A program made the translations under genes and the position numbers. Under the pieces are notes generated by a model. That model saw only the letters and a list, made by a program, of their open reading frames with translations. It was not told the DNA's origin and did no database searches. A stretch of 64,000 nt of DNA from Arbacia lixula (lineage: Eukaryota; Echinodermata; Echinoidea; Arbacioida; Arbaciidae): contig OZ022584.1 in assembly GCA_963669155.1 (NCBI GenBank), forward strand, positions 1,167,740-1,231,739. Direction: 5' to 3'. Positions 46,061 to 57,500 of this stretch are shown here, one piece after another. Position 1 is the first letter of the stretch. Each line of letters starts with the position of its first letter.

Positions 46061-48329
46061 CAAAACTTGAAAATTACAACTCAATATATCTGTCTTCAGT
46101 TTGGAAGACTTATCTGTAGTTGTATGCATGCAAGATATGTTTGATTATTACTGGGAAAGGTAGCTTATGTAATGGATTATATTGCTCTTTTCTTCCTTGT
46201 ACATGTGAGTACATGCTCAAGATTTCACCATGACATTCAATTTTAGTTTGTTTATCTATTTTTTTTATACACTGCCTCAGATTTATTGAATTTCTTCTGG
46301 GCTATGGCCACGATGTGAAAAGTAATAATTTCTGTTAGTCCGTTTGGATGATGGTTGAGTTTTATATCTATATGTGTATGTGTGGGATTGTGTGTGGTGA
46401 CGTATGGAGAATAATTGATTACATGTACATTGTTCTTGTGTATCTAATATGAAGCTTTATGTATTATAATCAATCTTTTCTACATGTATATGGAAAGTGA
46501 CTTGTAGGTTTATCTGGTAATGGAATAATATATTTATGTACAACGGTTACAAGCACATAGTCCCGTGGATGTTGATATTATTACGCATACTAGTTCTGGA
46601 CTAATTTATAGGGAGCCAGTGGAAATTATGTAATTCTGTCACAGTTCCAATTTTGTCCAGGGAATCGCTACTGTAAGGGAGTCTGGTATTTCATAATAAC
46701 TATGGTGAGTGATTAAAACAATTCACTGTTTAGATTCTCTGGATAAAGTTACTGATTTTGTGAGGGAATCACATGTCTTGTGGGTGTTTTCTTGCGGTAC
46801 ATTGGTTAGTCATGGTTTAGTATGCATACTAAGTTAACCCACTGTTCAGAAGATGGGTCATAGTCTCCCATAGAGCTGTTTTTTATAAGCTGCAAATAAA
46901 CTTGATACAGTGTGTCCTTTTTATGCACAATACTGTATTATGTATAGGTGAAATGTCTTTTTGCAATGTAACTCGTAGCAATAGCATCATATAGTACATG
47001 TAGATAAAGGGACTTGAAAGTAAGTTAACATGTTCACTGTTTCTTTCAGGAAACAATAGCACTGGTACAAGGGAGAAGCACTCCACAACCAGTTGACCAC
47101 TAAAAGCTACTTGAACCAGTTTCCTTTTCTGGTTTTGTTGACTTCAAAGCTGTTTTAACCGTTAATGTGCCATTAATAAATTTTAAAAATTTTAAAATTG
47201 AAGTAAATCATAAAAATCCTTTAGAAAGGAGTTTGTGTCACGCGCAAATAGTGATACGCTGTGAATAGGCCAATATATATATATGAGGATATAGCAAGTA
47301 CAGTGTATCATGCATTTGTGGCGCTACAGATTATGTAATAACTGCTTACAAATGTCGCTCAGCATGTGAACCCCATGTGTATACCTTATAATATAACCCT
47401 GACATTTTGAGGAAGTAATATACAAGCCTGTGTATGATGGACTGATGCAGTGTGAATAGATCAGCTGTAGTGGAAAGCTTACAAAATAAAGAGAGTCCTC
47501 ACCACTCGTCATTTGTACTTGACCATCAAAAGTCTCTGCTATAAAGAAGAAATAGCCAAGAAATGAAAAGCTTGGTTGAAGTGATAGGCAATAGTATTAT
47601 ATAAAATCTTGCACACCATCATCCGGTAAACGTAGAAAAAATATGCATGTAACCTTCCATGTATTTACAGTAGACACCTCAAACAATTATTGGGCAGAGG
47701 AGTAGGGTATTGCAGGGGCCATACAAGAAAGCATGACATATAAATCTTTGTATCAGTTATGTTGTATTTAGGAGCCATATCGGGCTATATGAATTGCATT
47801 GGTAAAAAAAAATACGGAAACACTGATGGGATTCTCATTTGGATTAAAAGTTATTCAAATAATAGCCATATGCAAAAAGTCTGCTCCTAATTAATAAGAT
47901 GCCGTGAGTATTAAGACCATGTACAAAATATAAACAGTATCGCTTTCTGCACAGATGTGTCATTATGGGTTATTATCGCTTACAATTATCTGGATGTTTA
48001 AATAAATTTCGGGTGTGTACATGTAAGATGTGGAATTTACCATCCTGACTACATATGGATTTATTTTGTTGGGCGTGTGGTGTTTTGGCTTGAATGTGAA
48101 GTGCTACACTGTTCTAAAAACTGTCATGATCGCCTCCTCTTCAATATGGCTGAAATAACATCCTGCAAATGAGATATGGTGACAGGTGTGTGTTTGTGTA
48201 TGAAATAGAAATAGAGAGAGAGAGAGCATGTGTGTTAGTGAAATATTTGTTTTGGTCAAAATTACCCACTCCTTTATCTTTCGTATGCATTCCCCTTTTA
48301 GACTGTTTGGCATTGCGCTAGTGGTGGGT
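46061..48329. other. AT-rich intergenic DNA
   Basis: No supported gene, RNA or mobile element was recognised. Short ORFs have no domain signal. Confidence 0.5.
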
Positions 48330-48825
48330 GTGGCCTACAGAGCCGTTACCATGGGAACGCATCAGTGAAATATTGGAATTTCAGAAATAGCCATCTCAAA
48401 TATTCACATTAAAATACAAAATTAGTGTCTAACTATACATGTTACAAGTTACCCAGTTGATTCTGATCAGCAAATAAGATATTTAAGGTCACAATCATAT
48501 GAAAAACAAATATGCTAATACACAGCAAAAAACTCATCCTAGTTGATAGTTTTATGAATATTTAGATGCCAGAATAGTAGCACTCAAGACTGAGTCATTT
48601 TTAAGTGATAACTGTCATGCAAATAATGACTGTTGCTGTGACAACACCATGATGCCCAAATATTGAACTTACAGGATTATAAGGAAGTGCCATATATTTC
48701 TCATATGGTGACATAAAAACACAGAATTAGTGTCTAAATATACGGTGTGCAAGGTGCCCATTTGATTTTGATCGGAATGTATGTCATGTAAGGTTATGAT
48801 CATACCTAGAAATAGTTGTCATGGA

Positions 48826-48891
<66 letters not shown>

Positions 48892-51300
48892 AATTTTGTT
48901 TTAGAAAACCATTCAAACATATGAAAATGCATCGCAAAAACCTAATCCTAGTTTATAGTTTTATGAATATTTAGATGCCAGAAGAGAAGCAATCAAGATT
49001 TCATAATTTCTAAATGATAACTGCCACGCATAAAGCGACAGTTGTTATGACAACACCATGGTGCCGAAATACTGAAATTACAGAAATATAAGAAAGTGCC
49101 ATATATTTGCCATATGGTAACATAAAAACAAATAATTAGTGTCTAAGTATACATTTTGCAAGGTGCCCAGTTGATTTTGATTACAATCTTCGTACAATCA
49201 AGTTCATGGTCAAAGTAAGGTCATTGCTATAGTAACCATACAGAAAAGGGTGATTTTGATGAACATATTCAATATATTATATAAATAGGAAGCACGCAAC
49301 TTACACGCAACTGGTTTTATGATGGCTTATATTTTCAAATTATGTAAATCAATATTATGATATTCGTACCGGTATGTGTTTATGGTCATTCCTAATTGGA
49401 TAGTTTCCAGGACAACAGAATGATATAATATATGAAGTAGATGTGAAAAGCACATATGAGGTACACATCAAATCCTATCACTATCCCGGTTCACTCTTTT
49501 ATCCCTTGTTTTCTTTCTAATAACCATCAGATACCATAATGTGCATGTTTCCTCTCAAACCGATAGTTCCTGTTAGTGTGAGGCTATTGTCACCGCAACT
49601 CACCAATCAAATACTCGAATTTCATGATTATATAATTAATAATTGATTTCACCCTGTCAAAACTCTATGAATGTGCTTAGTTACATATATTAGGTGACTG
49701 AAATAAAAATCCAAGTCATTTAAGGTCATCACATGCCACATTATTTTGAAATCAGTGTGAAGTACTTGGTTGTTGGCATGGCAATGTCTCAATCAAATAT
49801 ATACGTTTTACCCACTTTAAAACAAAATACACACTGAAAGTGCATAGAAATATGAATTTCAAGCTTTACAGGTGAATGCTTTAAAAAATTGATAATTACG
49901 GTCCTGGTCAAGACAAATATTGTTGCTTATTGTAAAACAATGTACCTTTACAAGTACATTTTAATTGTCACCTTTATCACTGTCATCATACAAGGACTCT
50001 TCCTGCACATTGTAAAATATGTATCAGGTAGATATCTTATGCTGGACATTCTCATTCTGAGCATGCAACATACATGCATCTACCGGACCCTCTGACTGTA
50101 TTTCCGTTTGTGTCCATTTTTGGTAATTTTGTGGTGTAATGGATAATTATTGTGACATTCTATCTAACGGTTTCGGGCTATTGGACAGTGACAGCAATAG
50201 AGCATATGTGGCAGCCTGAAACTTGTCATTTATGCTTCCCTCCCCCAGAGCTTGACCTAAGCTATCCACATATTCATTGCAATTAACTAGATAGCTATAA
50301 TAGTCCAATACCTAGTTACTTGAGTAACAATATTTTTGTTTCAGTAAATTAGTTTTAAAATAAAACTTCCATCAATCACGAGTTGGTGTAGCAACAATCC
50401 TTACAAAATTGCCTTTTTGTTCACATCATTTCCATGGCAACTACAATTTTTAGGCATAATTGTGATCTTTAATAAATTAGATTGCAGTCAGAATAAATTG
50501 GGCACCTTGATAAATGTTTATCTGGACACCTATTTTGTGTTTTTGATTAACCGTATGAGAAATATCTGAAACTTTCTTATAATTCTGTAATTTCAATATT
50601 TTTGGCATCATGGTGTTGTCATAGCAATAGTCGTTTTATGAATGACAGTTGTCACACAGAATATAGAATATTTTTCTAACAAAATGCCTTTTTTATATAT
50701 CGTTTCCATGACAACAACGTTTTTTAGGTCTGATCATGACCTTACATGACGTAGATTGTGATCAGAATCAATGGGGCACTTTGGTAAATGTATACTTAGA
50801 CACTAATTTTGTGTTCTTATGTTACCAAGTGAGAAATATATGGCATTTCCGTATATTTCTGTTCAATATTTTTGGCACCTTGGTGTTGTCATAATAACAG
50901 TCATTTTGTGCGTGACAGTTATCACTTAGAAATGACTCAATCTTCATTGTTACTATTCTGGCATCTAAATATTTATAAAACTATAAACTAGGATTAGGTT
51001 CTATGCTGTGTATTCACATAGATTTGAATGGTTTTCTAACAAAATTACCCTTTCGGTTCATATCGTTTCCATGGCAACTTTCACTTTTAGGCATGATCGG
51101 GATCTCTTATGACTAAAATAACAATCAAAATCAACTGGGCACCTCGACAAATATATAACAAGACAATAAGTTTGTGGTTTTAGGTCACCATAATATAAAA
51201 TATAGAGCAATTTCTTACAATTCTGTAATTTCAGCATTTCTTGGCACCATAGTGTTGTCATAGCAACAGCGCACTTAGGCATGACTGTTAACACTTAAAA
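48330..51300. repeat. Three-kb imperfect palindrome made of diverged repeat units
   Basis: A unit containing ATGACAACACCATGGTGCC, CTGAAATTACAG, TTAGTGTCTAA and GGTGCCCAGTTGATTTTGAT occurs about three times in direct orientation (about 48360-48660, 48640-48900, 49020-49270). It occurs about three more times as the reverse complement (about 50380-50660, 50690-50935, 51050-51295), where it reads ATCAAAATCAACTGGGCACC and GGCACCATAGTGTTGTCAT. The axis is near 49.85 kb. Divergence between units looks to be 15-30 percent. No protein was found. Confidence 0.8.
48830..48888. repeat. (TA)n microsatellite
   Basis: About 59 bases of uninterrupted TA, inside the left arm of the large palindrome; it can extrude as a cruciform. 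Confidence 0.95.
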
Positions 51301-51329
51301 ATATATGCAAAATGAAGAAATGAACAATG

Positions 51330-52790
51330 AAAGAGTAGAGTGTAGAAGGGCGTAAAGGAGGGTAGACCGCAGGGGGACAGGAGGGTAGAGCGTAGAAGGA
51401 CGCCCCTAGTAGGAGGGTGGAGCGTAGAAGGACGCCCTACAAGGAAGAGAGGGTAGAGCGTAGAAGGACGGGAAATAAATACAAAATGGAGTTATGAAAA
51501 AGCATACTTAATGACAAATGATATAGTCGACCTTGTATGAATAAATATACACCATGAATGAGTACAGACAGTGTGGAAGGACTGGAGGGTAGAGCGTAGA
51601 AGGACAGGAGGTTAGATCGAGCGCAGAGGGACAGGAGGGTAGAGGGTAGAGGGACTGAGGGGAGAGGGTAGAGGTACGCCCTAAAAGGAAGAGAGGGTAG
51701 AGCGTAGAAGGACGGGAAAGAAATGGAAAATGGAGGAATGAAAAAGCATATTTCATGACACATAATATAGTCGACTTAGTATGTAAAAGTATACAAAATG
51801 AAAGAGTAGAGTGTGGAAGGACTAGAGGGTAGGGCGTACAAGGACAGGAGGGTAGAGCGCAGAGGGACAGGAGGGGAGAGGGTAGAGGTACGCCCTTAGT
51901 AGGAGGGGAGAGGGTAGAGGTACGCCCTAGAAGGAAGAGCGTAGAAGGACGGGAAAGAAATGGAAAATGGCGAAATGAAAAAGGATATTTCATGACACCT
52001 AATATAGTCGATTTAGTATGTAAAAGTGTACAAAATGAAAGAGTAGAGAGTGGAAGGACTAGAGGGTAGGGCGTGGAAGGACAGGAGGGTAGAGCGCAGA
52101 GGGACAGTAGGGGAGAGGGTAGAGGTACGCCCTAGAAGGAAGAGAGGGTAGAGCGTAGAAGGACGGGAAAGAAATGGAAAATGGCGAAATGAAAAAGCAT
52201 ATTTCATGACACCTAATATAGTCGATTTAGTATGTAAAAGTATACAAAATGAAAGAGTAGAGAGTGGAAAGACTAGAGGGTAGGGCGTGGAAGGACAGGA
52301 GGGTAGAGCGCAGAGGGACAGGAGGGGAGAGGGTAGAGGTACGCCCCTAGTAGGAGGGGAGAGGGTAGAGGTACGCCCTAGAAGGAAGAGCGTAGAAGGA
52401 CGGGAAAGAAATGGAAAATGGAGAAATGAAAAAGGATATTTCATGACACCTAATATAGTCGACTTAGTATGTAAAAGTGTACAAAATGAAAGAGTAGAGC
52501 GTGGAAGGACTAGAGGGTAGGGCGTAGAAGAACAGGAGGGTAGAGCGCAGAGGGACAGGAGGGGAGAGGGTAGAGGTACGCCCTAGAAGGAAGAGAGGGT
52601 AGAGCGTAGAAGGACGGGAAAGAAATGGAAAATGGAGAAATGAAAAAGCATATTTCATTACACCTAATATAGTCGACTTAGTATGTATAAGTATACACAA
52701 TGAAAGAGTAGAGTGTAGAAGGACTGGAGGACAGTGCGTAGAAGGGCAGGACGGTAGAGTGTAGAAGGACGGGAAATACTTTCGAAATGG
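51330..52790 (-). repeat. Second satellite block, opposite orientation
   Basis: Reverse complements of the 214/246-bp monomer (GCATATTTCATGACACCTAA, GTCGACTTAGTATG, GAGGGTAGAGCGTAGAAGGA) with marks near 51750, 51993, 52215, 52444 and 52660. There are degenerate partial units at both edges and some internal deletions. The minus-strand ORFs carry the same hydrophobic repeat as the main array. Confidence 0.93.
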
Positions 52791-52917
52791 AGATATTAAA
52801 AAGTATATTTAATGAAACATGTAGGAAACTTAGGATATGTGATTACACCTATATAAGGATAGATTGTGTAGGGTAGGTAGGGCGTATAGAAGGACAGTTC
52901 TAAGGGTAGAGAGCAGA

Positions 52918-53130
52918 GCCCCCCCCCCCCCCCACCCTCTCTCTCTCTCTCGAAAATATTTATCTTTCAACTTTTCATTTCGAACCACAATCATATCCCT
53001 CTCTCCTTTCCCTTCCTTCTCTTGAAATGGGAGAAAGAAAATGAGGAAGAAAGTTATACGTGAGACTTAAATAACCCTTCTCACCCCCCCCCCCTCCTCC
53101 CCCCCCCCCCCCCCTCCTCCCCCCTCCTCA
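52918..53130. repeat. Pyrimidine and C-run low-complexity region
   Basis: Runs of C at about 52919-52933 and about 53085-53127, with (CT)n between them. Homopolymers of this type are assembly-error prone. Confidence 0.85.
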
Positions 53131-53171
53131 AAGAAAAAATGCACGAGCACAGTGCATGTATCCTGTGAACA

Positions 53172-53345
53172 CGCGCGCGCACGGACGTACGGATGATATT
53201 TATATCACTATTCATGAGAACGTTGATTGTGATTGGATGGTCCTGTCCACGTGACACCTCATGTTTATGCATGTCTGCGCTGTTAAATATTCATGTACCT
53301 CTGCCCTCTCCCATATAGGCCATTTAGCCGACCCCCGAGGCAAAT
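53172..53345 (+). promoter_or_regulatory. Copy of the TRIM promoter-like segment, opposite orientation
   Basis: TTAAATATTCATGTACCTCT, CCCTCTCCCA and TTAGCCGACCCC are shared with the minus strand at about 29842-29896. Both copies are preceded by TGTTTATGCATG and a CGCGCGCG tract. No TRIM-like coding sequence follows on the plus strand before MORN4. It may be a remnant of a duplicated promoter, or a live promoter for an unrecognised transcript. Confidence 0.45.
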
Positions 53346-54537
53346 CGAGTGGGCGTGATCGACGTGATGTTATGACAAGAGCCAGTTTAGTTTTTACGTT
53401 GAAATGTGTCTACGGTGTCTTTGAAATTAGAAAAAAAAAACATATTTAGCATTAGAAAAGAAACTAGTTATGAGACCGCGATAATGAATGAATGAATGAA
53501 TGCACGAAGGAGAAAAGGGTGAACGAACGAATAAAAATAATAAATCAATTAAATGGAGTGAACAAAAGATATTGCTACAGTCACAGTCTCGCATTGAGTG
53601 TTGTTCCAAACGGAGCATCATCAAGATCAAGATCAAGACACCAGTCATCTCATTGATTATATTATAAACATACATGTATGTACTTTGAAGAGCTAGCTAG
53701 CTATGACATCGTATGTTCACGCTTTTGCGGCTCAATGACTTTTTTAAGGATGGGTCGGGTGGGGGAGGGGTGCGGGTGGTGAAGTAAATTAAATTAATAT
53801 GAATGAAAACAATTATTTACGAATGAATAAAATAAATTTATCACCGTTTTTTATCAACTATCACATCGATCGCGATACATTTTCCCAGCTTTAACTAGCT
53901 CATACAATCCTGAGTTAATAATACACTGAGAGAATAATAATTTGGGACTTACAGACGGGACTTACAGACACAGTAGAGTGATGGATTGTGTTTACCCAAT
54001 AAATTGCTGGACAATTTCAGCCCAATGCATCCCGTACTACGTACGCGTTTATACGCACAGCACTAGCACACTTGACGTGAATGGAAGTAAAGTGACGAGA
54101 GAAGGCCGGCTAAGCAAAACGGTTCTGAGTAAGAAAGAATTAAAAATTAATTTATTCGATAGAATTTTATGCTCGTCATTATTTCTTTAATCCTCAGATT
54201 CATTATACTTCGTGCTCAAGTTTGTAAGTAAGTCCAAAACTGTCAGTCATTTTGATACGCAAAACGGGGTCGGAGGCAGAACGTTCAAGATCCGGGAGCC
54301 GCTGGGCCTGGGCGCGGCATCTGCCGAGCGACCCAGTTCGTATCACCCTCAACGCAACGGGTGGATGACGGAGCAATCGTGCCTTTCTCGAAGACGGAAG
54401 TGTATACAGTGGATGCATATAATGTGTGAGCCTATATTAGATCAAATTAATTTCTGATAACAAAGTATAGATTTTTGTCCTTGTTTTGGGTTTTGCAGCT
54501 CATTTGATCTGAAGTTACAGGCATTTCATTACGCAAC
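53346..54537. other. Upstream flank of MORN4
   Basis: No supported coding gene. A CpG-richer patch at about 54250-54380 and a strong donor-like GTTT/GTAAGTAAG at 54224 suggest that a MORN4 5' UTR exon could end there, with the intron closing at the acceptor TTTTGCAG at 54491-54498. ORFs on both strands near 54210-54450 overlap and are not conserved by eye. Confidence 0.4.
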
Positions 54538-57500
54538 ATGACATCACAAGGCATCTACAAATACCCGGACGGTGAGGAATACAAAGGAGAGTGGCTAGAA
54601 GGTAAGGAGACTGAAGTCGCTATGACTGTTTACTCAATTTTCCATGATACATGTATTATTGCATCTGTCATGTCTGTATTTTTCGTTGTGATTGTGTAGC
54701 AAATGTAGCATTGATTGTTGTTCTCTGTCAATAAAGTAGTTCAAGATTTTGTGATTACTGTAGATGGAATGTAATATACTGACAAGGTCATACTACAATT
54801 TTAGCATCAAAAATAAAACCTTTGAAGATGGTTTAAACCGGCATTTTCCTTGAGTGATTTATTGTCCAGTGGAGTAATGGCACTGGTGATGTGTCTAGCA
54901 AGACGTTTTTTATATATGGATTTTCTCCATCATTGTATGTTCGCAGAATTAACCGTTCCACAAAGAAGTAAAAAAAAAAAAGAGTATCTTGTTAATAGTG
55001 TATATCTTGTAAAAGGCTGTACAATGTATGTACAATAAAAGGCTGTACAATGTATGAAGTCAAGGACAAATACATTTTGGTGTGGAGAACTTAATATTGA
55101 AATTGCTATTGTTACAGTTAAGTTAAATACTGGTATGCAAGTAAGTAGCAAAGAGTTAATACAGCCTTTTGTGATAATTGTATTGATATTGCAATTTATT
55201 GTCCAATTAGAAATTTAATTTTCACTGGTTAACAAAGATGATACATTGATACAAATAAGGAATGTGACATCAAACAAGTTACTTATAAACAGAAAGACAT
55301 ATACAATTATTAGACAGTAATAATAAACTAGAAATTAATGAATTAATTGTATGATAAAAGGTTATTCTACATGATTTGTAAACATGAGAGCTGGGCCAAA
55401 ATGAATACCAGTGCCAAATTCAATGATCCGTGACTGGATATCTAGTTTAATTGCATGTTAGATACAGGATCCATGTTTATATCTCTTGTTTAATGTGAAG
55501 AGAGAGCTTCCATTCTTTGCAGTACGCAACAGCATTTCTTCAAGTTCATAAAAGATAGTAAAATAACCCTTTCATTAACTTATTTTTCTTAGGGCTTCTG
55601 TAAAGGTAGCCTGTCCCTTTCGCAGACCTAATTCTGAAAGTTCCCTGACTTTGTCATCATTTGAGAGAGGGTGGCTATATAACCTTTCCCTAGAATCGAC
55701 AAAGCATAATATTGGTTTTAAGGAAATAATCTTCGATAATTGATCAAGCTTTCTTTTTTCGTACCACCGAAATAACCAAATCTCGGTGAAAACTAGTTAG
55801 ATTTGTATTTATTCTACAGGAGTTATAGTACCTGTGACCTTAAAATGTCACAGTTGGTGTCCCAAAAATACGTGCTAAATAAATACAAACTTTCATGAAG
55901 TTTAGAGATGTTTATAAAAGGGACATGCCATCTTTAATGGAAAAGATGTTATAATTAATTCTATAATTTTCACCCTTTTTGTAAATTGTTCATGATTAGT
56001 GCTACGTAAAGCGGTACAAATTGATGATATCCGACATCTGGTTTTTTTTTTTCTCTTAACTCTTTTCCATTTTCTCAAACATGTGTTATGGCTTGGCTTT
56101 AATAAACACCATGACTTTAAAACATCTCTTTCAAAATTTGTTCCTATAATGACAGGGAAGAGGCATGGTGTTGGAGAGCTGTATCTTTCGGACGGCTCTA
56201 AGTACAGTGGTCAATTTGACAATGGTCTCTGCTCTGGACATGGCGCCATGCTGTTTGCAGACGGATCAAGGTATACAAATTAAGCAAGGTGGTGGTTGTT
56301 TAATATTTACTGGCGTTAATCATTCAATAGTAGGTATGTATGCCATAAAAGAGCAAAGAACAAATTGGACTTCCATGTAACATTTGCTTTTTTTGTGTAG
56401 ACTTCTTCTCTGTATTTCTGTGTTTTATAAGTTTTTGGCTGAATACATTTGAATGTTTTTAAAGACGGAGTAGCACATTTACAACAGTCATGAAACTTGG
56501 CAGGAACCAGCAGTATACCCTAACAATAGCCCAGTCTCAATATTGGCTGACCTGTCCAAAAACCTACAGGTCTGGAAATCTAGCAATCAGTATAATTCTG
56601 CTCAACGTCAGTTTCCATTTCTATTATTGGGAGGGAAGTGACATTATTTTCTTCATTTTCTTCTTAGTCAATATCAATTATGTCTATTTCCTTTGACAAC
56701 ATTGTTATTCACACAGGTCAAATATTACAAACTTGTATTTTTTGACCTGCAAAAGGGCGACCCATGTCTTGGGTGGATCTCTTTCTTAACTCTTTGCCCG
56801 CCACGCACACTATCTCCCCTGCGCCACATTAATTTCAAGGTGCCACACTCAGAGGGGTTTGCATGCACTGTCTTATTCAACTTCCAATAACTTTTTATTG
56901 GTTTGTCGTGATGAAAAAAATGTAGAGCTTAGTCTAAGGAAAACGTATACTCATGCCAATCGTATCATTTTTTTCATGTATAATATCATAGATTCTGAGA
57001 ATTATAACTTTACATTCTGTCTCCAAATTATCGTTGTGGAGGCTATTTTATACCTCTTATATTCAATATTTCCTAATAAGGGTTATTCTTTAAGTTAGTT
57101 CATAGAAAAGATGTGTTCTTAAGCTTTCATTACATACCAAACCCATGTCTTTAAGGGAATAATGAGCCAAGCAATTTAGTATTTAAATGGGGCATTCAAA
57201 AAGAGTAAGCTAACAATGAACTAAACTACTCTATTGAAATTGACCCTGGGTACTTCTCAGTAGACTTCCTGTCCTAGGAGACTTCCTGCCTATTGATACT
57301 TTAATCCCCTTATTGTTATATACGATGCAATACACGCGTCGCTTTTGTATGTGTGTGCGCACAATACAATTAAATGCGTTCCGTATGCATTGTGCGCGAA
57401 ATGTGACTTGAGTCGAACTTGGCAGCCCGCTGTATGTGCCGCGAGTCGAACGAAGCGGGCAAAGAGATAACGTGTGTGAATAACAATGGCGTCAAAGGAA

